A model generated the notes under the pieces. It was not told where the DNA came from, ran no database searches, and saw only the letters and a program-made list of their open reading frames with translations. Below are positions 35,670 to 44,709 of a stretch of DNA of 61,506 bases, piece by piece (the stretch's first letter is position 1; the number at the start of each line of letters is the position of its first letter). The stretch lies in contig NZ_JAJSLW010000006.1 of assembly GCF_021729145.1 (NCBI RefSeq), forward strand, positions 259,025-320,530, written 5' to 3'. The position numbers were made by a program, and so were the translations under genes. The DNA is from Membranihabitans maritimus (lineage in GTDB: Bacteria; Bacteroidota; Bacteroidia; Chitinophagales; Saprospiraceae).

Positions 35670-35674
35670 CAACA

Positions 35675-35682
35675 CAAAATTA
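35675..35682 (-). promoter_or_regulatory. Candidate -7 box of the MFS gene
   Basis: The minus strand at 35682-35675 reads TAATTTTG, a full match to TAnnTTTG, and implies a leader of about 110 nt. The -33 element is weak. Confidence 0.4.
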
Positions 35683-35967
35683 ATAGTCTATACCACACAT
35701 TTATCTTCTCTAATTCAAAACTTTATTTGGGTAAATTACACTGCTTTCTTTGTAGCTTTCAAATATTACCAGCGTTAATAAAAAGGTTTACTGGTAATTA
35801 TTATCTGTCTCAACGCACTATACGATAATATTCTGTATAATAACTAAAATAAAAAACAAGCCACCTAAAAAACACACATTACTAAACTATTAATACAAAC
35901 TAAAAGTAATATCCTGCATACAATTTGGTTTCATATAGTTACCTAATGGCTCTACTTCTTATATAAA
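35683..35967. other. AT-rich intergenic region, susD-MFS
   Basis: Nothing else is recognisable between the end of susD and the MFS promoter; no hairpin terminator for the SusCD transcript was found. Confidence 0.25.
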
Positions 35968-37458
35968 TCAGTACCCATTGTTTTGTATCAGGTTCGAATT
36001 ATTTAAAATTTCAGCAGTCGGAATGGGGAATAACAATTCACGCTCTTTAAGGGTAGGCCCATACGAGAATGTATGTCCCACATACTCTTCAAATTCGCCG
36101 GTTTCTACATTTAAAGCTTTTCGCAATCTAACCATATCAAACCATGTTTTATTCTCATAACACAATTCGTACCAACGCTCTTTCCAAACTGCTTCCCTGA
36201 ATTCTTCCTTCGACAAATTAGATAATTCCGGTAATTCCGCTCTTGACCGAACCGCATTTACCGCGCCGTACGCCACTTCATTAGGACCATTTACCTCATT
36301 AGACGCCTCTGCGTAAATCAACAAAACATCCGCATAACGAATTAATGGCCAATTGAGATCACTGTTGGCTGAAGAGGTTTGTGCTACAATATCAAAGTGC
36401 TTGTAAATAAAGTATCCCCCCAGATCTACTTCCAAACTGCGGTCATCCTGGTGGGTAAATTCGGTAAAAAAGAACTCATCCTCTTTTGCCCTTAAATCAC
36501 CAGGTTCGAATGATTCCACAAATGCTTGCGTAGCATATATCCCGCCGGTCTCGGCAGAATATTGGGAAATATTTTTATTGTAAGGGATAATGGCGACCTG
36601 CCAATTAGAAGGCAAAATTTGAGTTTTAAATTGAATCATAAAAATATTCTCTTCTATATTCTTCATCGAAGGGTCATGCAAATCATCGTAATCGTCAAAT
36701 AGCTGAAACTCACCCGAATTAATCACTTCTTGTGCCTTTTGCGCCGCCAGGTTGTAATATTCATTTCCTTTCTGTAAAGGATATCCCGCCATAGTCAGAT
36801 AAACTTTGGCCAATAGTGATTTTACGGCTCCCAGACTCACCCTTCCGGAAGGATCAAACCATGGTAATCCGGAGTTTTCCGATTTCTCCAAATCACTAAC
36901 TATTAAATCGTACACATCTTGCACATCTGCCGGAGAGGGTCTTAAATTATCCGATTGGAGGGAAACTGGTGATGTCACCAATGGAATATTTCCAAACATT
37001 CGAACCAAATTAAAATAATACCATGCTCTTAAGAAATAAGCCTCACCTAACAGCTTTTGCTTTTCCTGGTCATCCATTGTAATACCGGGCACCTTCACTA
37101 TAGAAAGATTGGCATTGGCTATCCCCTGGTAGTAAGACTGCCAATAGGTCAATCCATATCCATTGTCAGAGGTATTATTCAAATCTCGGACAAAGTAACT
37201 GTTTACTGCTTGTCCCAAATCAGTAGCGGCGAGACCGGTTGCGAATTCAGTCATCATCCAGGCTCCACCCCCAAAACCACTATTCATAGGCTCTCTCATA
37301 CTCGCGTAAATGGCATTCACTGAACTATGAGCATGAGCAGGTTTTGTAAAATAATTTTCTTCTGTAAAATTACTGGGATCCGATTCGCTCAAAAAATCAG
37401 AGCAACCCGCCAATCCAAACATTGCAATTATTATATATAAAAATATTAATTTTTTCAT
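35968..37458 (-). CDS. SusD/RagB-family nutrient-binding lipoprotein
   Basis: The start at 37458 (MKKLIFLYIIIAMFGLAGCSDFL) gives a clean lipoprotein signal with Cys19; the eight extra upstream codons are not needed. The 496-residue product has the SusD layout: TEENYFTKPAHAHSSVNAIYASM at the front, TPR-like helices around LLGEAYFLRAWYYFNLVRMFGNIPLV, and C-terminal RYADVLLIYAEASNEVNGP with RWYELCYENKTWFDMVRLRK. It sits on the cell surface as the lid of the SusC channel and binds the glycan. It starts 27 bp after susC. Confidence 0.95.
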   Translation of the reverse strand: MKKLIFLYIIIAMFGLAGCSDFLSESDPSNFTEENYFTKPAHAHSSVNAIYASMREPMNSGFGGGAWMMTEFATGLAATDLGQAVNSYFVRDLNNTSDNGYGLTYWQSYYQGIANANLSIVKVPGITMDDQEKQKLLGEAYFLRAWYYFNLVRMFGNIPLVTSPVSLQSDNLRPSPADVQDVYDLIVSDLEKSENSGLPWFDPSGRVSLGAVKSLLAKVYLTMAGYPLQKGNEYYNLAAQKAQEVINSGEFQLFDDYDDLHDPSMKNIEENIFMIQFKTQILPSNWQVAIIPYNKNISQYSAETGGIYATQAFVESFEPGDLRAKEDEFFFTEFTHQDDRSLEVDLGGYFIYKHFDIVAQTSSANSDLNWPLIRYADVLLIYAEASNEVNGPNEVAYGAVNAVRSRAELPELSNLSKEEFREAVWKERWYELCYENKTWFDMVRLRKALNVETGEFEEYVGHTFSYGPTLKERELLFPIPTAEILNNSNLIQNNGY

Positions 37459-37485
37459 TTTTCTAAATTTTAGATAAAACAATTG

Positions 37486-40400
37486 TTATAAACCGGCATT
37501 TATTCCAATCATGAATACCCTTGGACGGGGATAATCATACAATCCGAATCCCTGGTTAAAAGCAGCCCCGCTATTTGACACTTCAGGATCATATCCGGTA
37601 TATTTAGTAGCTACAAAGAAGTTTTGAACTGAAGCATAAACCCTTAGTTTACTCAACTTCATTTTTGAATAAATATCATGGGGGAATACATACGACAATA
37701 GCAAGTTTCGTCCACGCAAAAACGAAGCATCAGTTACCTTGTGGCTATCATTATTTGTAGTGTAATACGCATTGATCGGCCGGATCTGCGCAATGGGAGT
37801 ATTTTGGTTGTCCTCTGTCCAGGCATTCAATACCGTTTTGTAGCTATTCGCTATTCCTTGTCGATCTTCTGCTGAATGGATACTCCGGTCCAAAACGTCA
37901 TTTCCATACATAAACTGTAAATCAACCGTCAAAGACCAGTTTCCATACTCAAAAGTATTGAGTAAAGTTCCAAAACCGTCCGGAATTCCCTTTCCTATAA
38001 TAGCCCGGTCCAAATCATTGATTTCACCATCTTCATTTAGATCAAGATATTTTACATCCCCAGGTAAAAGCCCGTATTCTTTAGCTTCCTCAGCTTCATT
38101 GGTCGACCATATTCCCTGATGAACCCGACCAAAGAAAGAACCTACCGGTTCTCCCACACGGATCACCGTAGCCCCCGAATATATATCACTTCCACCTGAA
38201 AGTTCCAAAACCTGATTTTTATTGATTGAAATATTGAAGGTTGTACTCCACGAAAAATCATTTTTTGTTACATTAACAGAATTTACAGCAAACTCTACCC
38301 CCTTATTTTCCATACTACCGATATTGGAAAATATGCTGCCATATCCGCTACTCAATGGTAAAGGAGTGTCCAACAACATATCATTTACCTTCCGTCGATA
38401 TACATCCAATTCAAAGTTTAACCTGCTGGAAAAAAGGCCCAGTTCCATTCCAATATCTATTTGGTGAGTTTTTTCCCACTGCAATGCCGGATTAGGGATT
38501 CTTCCTATACCAATACCTACCTCCCGGGAACCGCCAAAAATAACATCGTAATTATTCATTCCAGCCAAGGCTCGATAAGCCGGTATTTCTGAATTACCCG
38601 TTACTCCATAGCTAGCCCTGAATTTAAGATTTGAAATCGCAGTTTGCTGCTTCATAAATTCCTCATCAATCGCCCGCCAGGCAAAAGCCGCTGAAGGGAA
38701 AAAAGCATATTGGTTTTCTTCCCCAAATTTAGAAGATCCATCCAAGCGCCCGGTAAATGTGACCAGGTATTTATCCTGCAAAGAATAATTCAACCTAGTA
38801 AAATATGAATTTAAACCGTAAGCAGTGGATACTGATGAGGGTGTAAGGGCAGTAGTCCCAGCACCTAAATTATTATATTCAAAATACGTATCGGCAAACC
38901 CCTGTGAGCGAGCCTGATTATTAAATCGGTCTATATGCTGCCAGGATAGTCCCAGCATAGCATTCAAGGATTGATCAGCCGTAATATCTTTATTATAAGT
39001 CAAATAATTTTCAAATTGCCAGGAATTAAATCGATTGTTTGTGACTGACGCATCTCCATTATTGGAAATATATTGCAACCCTGCGGCCGCAAAGTAATCC
39101 GTTCTCTGATTAATGATATTGGAACCTATCATTGAACGAAATTGCAAATCATCTGTCAGCCTAATATTTGCAAAAACATTCCCCAACATCGTTTGTGTAC
39201 GCAAATAATACAATCGCTCGTCAGCTACACGGATAGGATTGTCTCCACCTTCCATTCCTGGATAATCCCGATTACTGGCCCAGGAACCGTCCTCGTATCT
39301 TACCGGTATTATAGGCAATGCTTCTAACGCCTGTCTCATCATAGTAATTCCACCGCCGCCCAATTGATCGACTTGTTTGTCATTCTGGTCGGTATATCCT
39401 AGCGAACCGCCAATTTTCAACCAGCTGTTGATATTGGAATCAAACGTAAACCGGCCGGAATATCTTTTCTGCCAGGAGCCATAGACAATTCCGTTTTCAT
39501 TTCGATAATTCAAAAAGACACCATAGTTACCGGTTTCATTACCATTGGTAAAACCCAACTGGTGATTTTGTGTGAACGCCTCTTGAAAGGCTGCATCCTG
39601 CCAATCCGTATCATATAGTGGGTTTCCCTGATCATCAAATAATAAAGGATTTGTTCGCTTGGTACGCGGATCTGTATATTTTGTACCTGTCGCCCAACCT
39701 ACCGGATCATATTTTTCAGCATTTTCGTAAATAATTTCTTCCACTCTCAGGAATTCCTCCGCATTTAACACGGGCAAATGACGGGGTGCGACTCCCACAC
39801 TAAAGTCCGAATCATAAGTCACCCTTCCTCCTCCTGAAGATCCTCTCTTTGTTGTAACTAAGATGACTCCATTGGCACCTCTAGCCCCATATATGGCGGT
39901 AGAAGATGCATCTTTGAGAACCTCAATGGATTCAATATCATTGGGATTGAGATAATCTATCGGAGAACTGCCATTTTCTAAATCTACTGAATTTAGTATT
40001 ACACCGTCGATTACATACAGGGGATCATTGGATACGCTGATCGAACTGGCGCCCCGAATTCGTATATTGGCCCTTCCTCCGGGCCTTCCCGAATTTGTAG
40101 AAACATCTACTCCGGCTATCCGCCCGGAAAGTCCCTGGTTCAATGAGGAGACAGGTCGCTCCTGAAGTTCCTCTCCTTTGAGTGTTCCTACTGAACCCGT
40201 CAGATCAGACTTCAGTTGCGTACCATACCCTACCACTACCAATTCATCCAATGTTTCTGCATCTGAATTCATTTCGATTTCAAGGGTTGTACTACTAGAC
40301 CCAACCTCTACTTCTGTAGTTGTATAACCTATGTAAGACAAAACCAAAATACTTCCTTCTTCTACATCCAATAGTTCAAATTCGCCGTCAAAATCCGTTG

Positions 40401-40926
40401 TCGTTCCTTTATTCGTTCCTTTTACCTGAATATTTACACCGATTAGTGGCACCCCTGATTCATCTATCACACGTCCTTTAGTAGTATCAGCAGGAACAGC
40501 TGGAATCAATTTATTAAAATTTTTCTTATCGAGATAGTTGACAACGTCTACAAAAACTTTTTTGCGAAGCACAATAGCCTTTTCTTCTACCAAATACGTA
40601 ATCGGCTGGTTAACAAAACATATCTCTAATACCTCCTTTAACGGCATATCAGAGACATTTACCGATATTGGTTTCGAAAGACGGATCAGGTCCGTAGTAT
40701 AAATAAAGTCATATCCACTTTGTTTGCGTATTTCCTTGAATACTTCCTGTAATGAAGCCTCTTCTACACTTAATGTAATATCCTGGCCAAGTCCCGCTGC
40801 GCGTACCTGGAGAATACTCAAGACAATTAAAAACATAGTGAGCTTCATCACTTTTGATTTTTTTACAATTGAAAGTGGCAGTAGAAAGGTCCACCACTTT
40901 ATTTTACCATTAGTCCAATATTCCAT
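37486..40926 (-). CDS. SusC/RagA TonB-dependent receptor with STN domain
   Basis: The 1146-residue outer-membrane receptor has, in order, a signal sequence (the ATG at 40848, MKLTMFL, is an alternative start), an STN secretin/TonB short domain (about 50-115; ASLQEVFKEIRKQSGYDF), and a carboxypeptidase-regulatory-like domain (about 150-215; GRVIDESGVPLIGVNIQVKG). A TonB-box-like DELVVVGYGTQ, the plug (LNQGLSGRIAGVDV, IRIRGASSI, PLYVIDGVIL) and a 22-stranded barrel follow. The STN domain indicates signalling to the FecR-type anti-sigma factor encoded just upstream. It imports oligosaccharides with SusD. Confidence 0.95.
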   Translation of the reverse strand: MEYWTNGKIKWWTFLLPLSIVKKSKVMKLTMFLIVLSILQVRAAGLGQDITLSVEEASLQEVFKEIRKQSGYDFIYTTDLIRLSKPISVNVSDMPLKEVLEICFVNQPITYLVEEKAIVLRKKVFVDVVNYLDKKNFNKLIPAVPADTTKGRVIDESGVPLIGVNIQVKGTNKGTTTDFDGEFELLDVEEGSILVLSYIGYTTTEVEVGSSSTTLEIEMNSDAETLDELVVVGYGTQLKSDLTGSVGTLKGEELQERPVSSLNQGLSGRIAGVDVSTNSGRPGGRANIRIRGASSISVSNDPLYVIDGVILNSVDLENGSSPIDYLNPNDIESIEVLKDASSTAIYGARGANGVILVTTKRGSSGGGRVTYDSDFSVGVAPRHLPVLNAEEFLRVEEIIYENAEKYDPVGWATGTKYTDPRTKRTNPLLFDDQGNPLYDTDWQDAAFQEAFTQNHQLGFTNGNETGNYGVFLNYRNENGIVYGSWQKRYSGRFTFDSNINSWLKIGGSLGYTDQNDKQVDQLGGGGITMMRQALEALPIIPVRYEDGSWASNRDYPGMEGGDNPIRVADERLYYLRTQTMLGNVFANIRLTDDLQFRSMIGSNIINQRTDYFAAAGLQYISNNGDASVTNNRFNSWQFENYLTYNKDITADQSLNAMLGLSWQHIDRFNNQARSQGFADTYFEYNNLGAGTTALTPSSVSTAYGLNSYFTRLNYSLQDKYLVTFTGRLDGSSKFGEENQYAFFPSAAFAWRAIDEEFMKQQTAISNLKFRASYGVTGNSEIPAYRALAGMNNYDVIFGGSREVGIGIGRIPNPALQWEKTHQIDIGMELGLFSSRLNFELDVYRRKVNDMLLDTPLPLSSGYGSIFSNIGSMENKGVEFAVNSVNVTKNDFSWSTTFNISINKNQVLELSGGSDIYSGATVIRVGEPVGSFFGRVHQGIWSTNEAEEAKEYGLLPGDVKYLDLNEDGEINDLDRAIIGKGIPDGFGTLLNTFEYGNWSLTVDLQFMYGNDVLDRSIHSAEDRQGIANSYKTVLNAWTEDNQNTPIAQIRPINAYYTTNNDSHKVTDASFLRGRNLLLSYVFPHDIYSKMKLSKLRVYASVQNFFVATKYTGYDPEVSNSGAAFNQGFGLYDYPRPRVFMIGINAGL

Positions 40927-40998
40927 ACATTTGCATTTTGGGTTAAATAATTCATTTACTTCCTAGTCATTTAGTATTGATAAATTTGATCCAAATCC

Positions 40999-41034
40999 CC
41001 GCTTACTTCCGATCTGGCCATCTGGAGTAAGCGG
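40999..41034. other. Hairpin between fecR and susC
   Basis: CCGCTTACT (40999-41007) and AGTAAGCGG (41026-41034) form a perfect 9-bp stem, extended by partly paired bases inside. On the minus strand it is not followed by a U run, so it is not an ordinary terminator for fecR. It may be an attenuator or RNA-processing site, or a + strand terminator (TATTTTATTATTTTTT follows on that strand). Confidence 0.45.
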
Positions 41035-41107
41035 TATTTTATTATTTTTTAGTCCTATCTCACATGTCTAAATTCTTTAATAAGAATAGTCTATACTCTT
41101 TTACACC

Positions 41108-42325
41108 TTATTCTTTATATACTTTAATCCGCTTTCCTTCTATTATAAAGTTTACAGTTCCCGTCAACTCCAGGATCCTAAGTACCTCCGATACATTTTT
41201 TTCCCTGGAAACCTGTCCTCCGAATCCAACCTCCGGTTTACGCCCTACAAAGTCTACATCTATGTCATACCACCTTGAAATTTCATTCATCACATCGTCA
41301 ATCGAATCATCCGAAAAGTAGAAGTATCCATTCTTCCATGCGAGGATTTTTTCAATATCTACATCCGATTCGATAGCCATCCCACCCGTACTTGAAACTT
41401 TAACCTGCTGTCCCGGAGAGAGAAACACAGAATTGTCACCTGATAAAATCTTTACCTTCCCTTCTACCAGCGTAGTAGCTATTTCCTCTTTATCACCATA
41501 TGCCTTAATATTGAATTGGGTTCCTAAAACCTCAACTTCCTGATTTTTCGTCCGTACAATAAATGGAATATTTTTTTCTTCCAATTTGTACTTTTTAATA
41601 TCAAAATATGCTTCACCTGTGACTTCAACCACTCTATTCTTATCATCAAATCGGGTCGGACAGGTTATTGAAGAAGCTGAATTAAGCCATACAATACTTC
41701 CATCCGGCAATGTCACCTGATACTCCCCTCCATTAGGAGTGCTAACGGTATGATAACTAACTTCCTGCTTACCATCATCTGCCATCAAATCCAGAAGAAT
41801 TTGCCCCTGACCTGTTTTTTCCAATTTAATTCCTCCCTCATTCGTCACTGCCCCATCAGGCAAATCATCTAACACTATGGTTCTACCACCCGCAAGAGTC
41901 ATCACGGCTTTATTCCCTCCAGGCATGACATCATCCCCATATTTACTTTTAGGTTCCACATCCGCCACTTGAACACCATCCTTATCAATCCATTGATCGA
42001 ATACTTTCCAACTACCCCAAATTGCTAAAATAACAATCGCTGCAGTAGCTGCCACTTCTCGTATTTTCATCCAAAGTAGCCGCGAATTATATTTAGAATC
42101 CCTTGAACTCCCGGAAATATTTCCTTCAATCCTCAATCTTAATTTTTCATCTAATTCTATTTTATGACCGTATTCTTTTACCAAAACCTGATATCGGTCT
42201 AGTACATATCTAAATTTGCTATCATTTATTTGGTCCAACCAGTTACTCAAATATTCCTTTTCCTTTTCAGAGGCCGTTCCACAGGCAATTTTCTTCAGTA
42301 TATTATCAATTTCTTTATTTTCCAT
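41108..42325 (-). CDS. FecR-family anti-sigma factor
   Basis: The 405-residue protein has an N-terminal cytoplasmic anti-sigma region (1-85; ASEKEKEYLSNWLDQIND), one membrane helix (about 90-107, VAATAAIVILAIWGSW), a periplasmic FecR domain (about 175-285; YQVTLPDGSIVWLNSASSI, VEVTGEAYFDI, VEVLGTQFNIKAY) and a DUF4974 domain (about 330-403) that contacts the STN domain of SusC. It lies 181 bp upstream of susC. The ECF sigma factor that normally precedes fecR is not in the window, so signalling must use a factor encoded elsewhere. Confidence 0.93.
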   Translation of the reverse strand: MENKEIDNILKKIACGTASEKEKEYLSNWLDQINDSKFRYVLDRYQVLVKEYGHKIELDEKLRLRIEGNISGSSRDSKYNSRLLWMKIREVAATAAIVILAIWGSWKVFDQWIDKDGVQVADVEPKSKYGDDVMPGGNKAVMTLAGGRTIVLDDLPDGAVTNEGGIKLEKTGQGQILLDLMADDGKQEVSYHTVSTPNGGEYQVTLPDGSIVWLNSASSITCPTRFDDKNRVVEVTGEAYFDIKKYKLEEKNIPFIVRTKNQEVEVLGTQFNIKAYGDKEEIATTLVEGKVKILSGDNSVFLSPGQQVKVSSTGGMAIESDVDIEKILAWKNGYFYFSDDSIDDVMNEISRWYDIDVDFVGRKPEVGFGGQVSREKNVSEVLRILELTGTVNFIIEGKRIKVYKE

Positions 42326-42918
42326 TTATCCTTTTGGGCTTACATTTATAAGTAAGACTTTCCCAAATCAAAAAAGTATACCTTGAAAAACGTATTTTTT
42401 ATCAAATTTATAATTCGAACACCCGTATTCTCATTTTTAGTCCGCCTATAGAAATTTAATAGCTAACTCTATCCTTGTAAACACCAGAACTTGAAATATG
42501 GTCATTTGAAATAGTGGTGATCATTTTTCTCTCTGATATAAAGTTCCACATCCCTCAATATATGGTTTCACCTCTCAGGGGAGAAAGGACAAAATTCGTC
42601 CATCTCCACGGATTTCCGGCAACCATTAATCCATTTTGTATTCATACAATATGACAGAAGGGGCCCCTTTTCTACTTTCTATCTTTCAGAAAAAGTTCCC
42701 TCCGCTCCTGATGGTATCTGATGTCATAAACTCACCGCACTTTATTTTCCATCATCTTTGCCTACTCATCGCCTTAGATATAAATTCTCCAGGATTGAGT
42801 GAACTCGAAAACATTAACCTATTTCTCAGGATTATATACTTTTATGGGTACAAAAATCACCTGTAGAAGGGGATGGCACTGCACCTGAACATCTTCTTAA
42901 TAAAACTCAACATCCCAT
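42326..42918. other. Intergenic region between the sulfatase and fecR
   Basis: Near fecR, the minus strand at 42410-42403 reads TAAATTTG, a full -7 match with a leader of about 70 nt; this is the likely fecR promoter. The rest is non-coding. A 76-codon + strand frame at 42636-42866 shows no signal, motif or composition that supports a gene. No ECF sigma factor remnant is seen. Confidence 0.4.
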
Positions 42919-44703
42919 TTATTCCATCCTCTCCAATTCTATGTAAAAAGGCATAATTCGTCTACGGTCGACTGTGTAAAAGGGTATTAAATCACCTTTC
43001 ATTTCAGGTAGGTATACATTTTTCATTTCTAATATTTCTGAAGAAATATCTGCAGTCTTCCTCATTACTTGCGTCCCTGCCTCCAGATACATTACCCCAC
43101 CTGATTTGATCGGTTCGGTAAATCGATATTTAATATTGTAATTCCCTTCCTTTATAAAAACAGCCCATTTGCCAAATATTTCCTTCTGGTTCCAAATTCC
43201 CCTTGCTCCTGATGCGTCATTCCGATTGAGAATCATAGGATTTTCTGCGCCTGTCCCGACAATAGGCAAAGGAGGTTCTTCCAAGTTTTTTGATTGAATC
43301 AATTCAAAATACAATTGATCCATTGTCCTTTTGAGCGCTTCTGCTTTCTCCGACATTTTGTCGACTAAATTCGTTAGCTCATAGGGATCCCTTTCAACAT
43401 CAAAAAGTTCAAATCTCTCAATACCTGCATCGTAATCAGTATGTCCGACTAATTTATACCTTCCTTTTTGCACTGCCATATTATTATATAACTCTGGATA
43501 TTTTCGGGTCCAGTAAAAAAATAGCGCTCTGTTTTCCCAGTCAACCTGATTACCACTAAAAAGCGGAACCATAGTTTTACCATCAATAACTCTACCTCGC
43601 GGCAACTCCATTCCGCATAACGAAGCAATGGTTGGCAAAACATCAATATGTGCCGTAGTTGTCTCTACATCAAATTTCCCGGTATGGATTTTTGGGTATT
43701 TTAAATAAAAGGGAACCCGGACACCGCCGCGGTATACACTTCCTTTCTTCCCCCGCATTCCCGCTAAATATCGCACCTGTTGCGGTCCATTATCTGTCAT
43801 AAATATAACTACCGTATTATCACTAATTTCCAATTGATCTAATTTCGCCAATAATTTCCCAAAGTTATCATCAATATTGGACACCATTGCATATACCTTT
43901 CTCGCGTCTTCTTTATTCTTTTCAGACATCTCTATAAATGGACGTTTATCACCCTCAAAGCCAGATGCCGGATCGATATTTTTATACCTATTGTAATACT
44001 TCTCAGGAACCTGTAAAGGTGTGTGAGGAGCATTAAAAGAAAGGTAACAAAAGAAAGGTTTATCACTGTTTTCTTCAATAAAATGAATGGCTTCGTCTGC
44101 AAAAATATCAGAACAATACCCCTGATATGCCTCCCTTTTTCCATTATGCCAAAGAACCGGATTAAAATAACTGCTGTCACCCTGGAAAAAAGTCGTCACA
44201 TCTCCTACCTGCCCCATTCCACCAGACAAATGGATCACTGATTCATCAAACCCCTGATCCTTTGGACGAGATGGATAATTATCCCCTAAATGCCATTTTC
44301 CGAATATTCCGGTTTTATAACCGCCCTCTTTTAGCATTTCTGCAATGGTTACTTCATTAGAAGCCATTGTTGCCCCACCATTATATGTATCCCGGATTCC
44401 AGTGCGCAGTGAATACCTTCCAGTCATTAGACTTGATCGTGTCGGGGCACAGACAGGAGAAACATAAAAGTTATTTAATCGGATACTGGAATTGGCAAAC
44501 CTGTCCAGGTTTGGCGTTTTAATATGGGGGTTGCCATTAATCCCAAGATCTCCAAAACCCTGGTCATCTGTGATAACTATAATTACGTTAGGTTGTTGTT
44601 GGGCTTGCAAAAATCCAATCGCACAAAACACAAAATGCCATAAAAATCCAAGAATGTTCCACCACCATTTTGTTTCTCTTATTACCCATTTTTCGTAAAA
44701 CAT
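42919..44703 (-). CDS. Arylsulfatase-type sulfatase (I)
   Basis: The 594-residue secreted enzyme has a hydrophobic N-terminus ending FLQAQQQ and the alkaline-phosphatase-superfamily sulfatase fold. Metal ligands are in VITDDQGFGD (Asp46, Asp47), and the formylglycine motif is CAPTRSSLMTGRY (Cys85). GKWHLGD and MTDNGPQ further on are also typical. Cys-type sulfatases need an FGE or anSME maturase, which is not in the window. About 120 extra C-terminal residues look like a beta domain. It lies 6 bp after a PVC-type gene, so the two are co-transcribed. It probably desulfates a glycan in the periplasm. Confidence 0.92.
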   Translation of the reverse strand: MFYEKWVIRETKWWWNILGFLWHFVFCAIGFLQAQQQPNVIIVITDDQGFGDLGINGNPHIKTPNLDRFANSSIRLNNFYVSPVCAPTRSSLMTGRYSLRTGIRDTYNGGATMASNEVTIAEMLKEGGYKTGIFGKWHLGDNYPSRPKDQGFDESVIHLSGGMGQVGDVTTFFQGDSSYFNPVLWHNGKREAYQGYCSDIFADEAIHFIEENSDKPFFCYLSFNAPHTPLQVPEKYYNRYKNIDPASGFEGDKRPFIEMSEKNKEDARKVYAMVSNIDDNFGKLLAKLDQLEISDNTVVIFMTDNGPQQVRYLAGMRGKKGSVYRGGVRVPFYLKYPKIHTGKFDVETTTAHIDVLPTIASLCGMELPRGRVIDGKTMVPLFSGNQVDWENRALFFYWTRKYPELYNNMAVQKGRYKLVGHTDYDAGIERFELFDVERDPYELTNLVDKMSEKAEALKRTMDQLYFELIQSKNLEEPPLPIVGTGAENPMILNRNDASGARGIWNQKEIFGKWAVFIKEGNYNIKYRFTEPIKSGGVMYLEAGTQVMRKTADISSEILEMKNVYLPEMKGDLIPFYTVDRRRIMPFYIELERME

Positions 44704-44709
44704 ATTTGT

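Noticed and set aside
42636-42866. 76-codon + strand open frame between the sulfatase and fecR, considered as a missing sigma factor
   Set aside because: No sigma-70 region 2 or 4 motif, wrong strand, and no typical composition.
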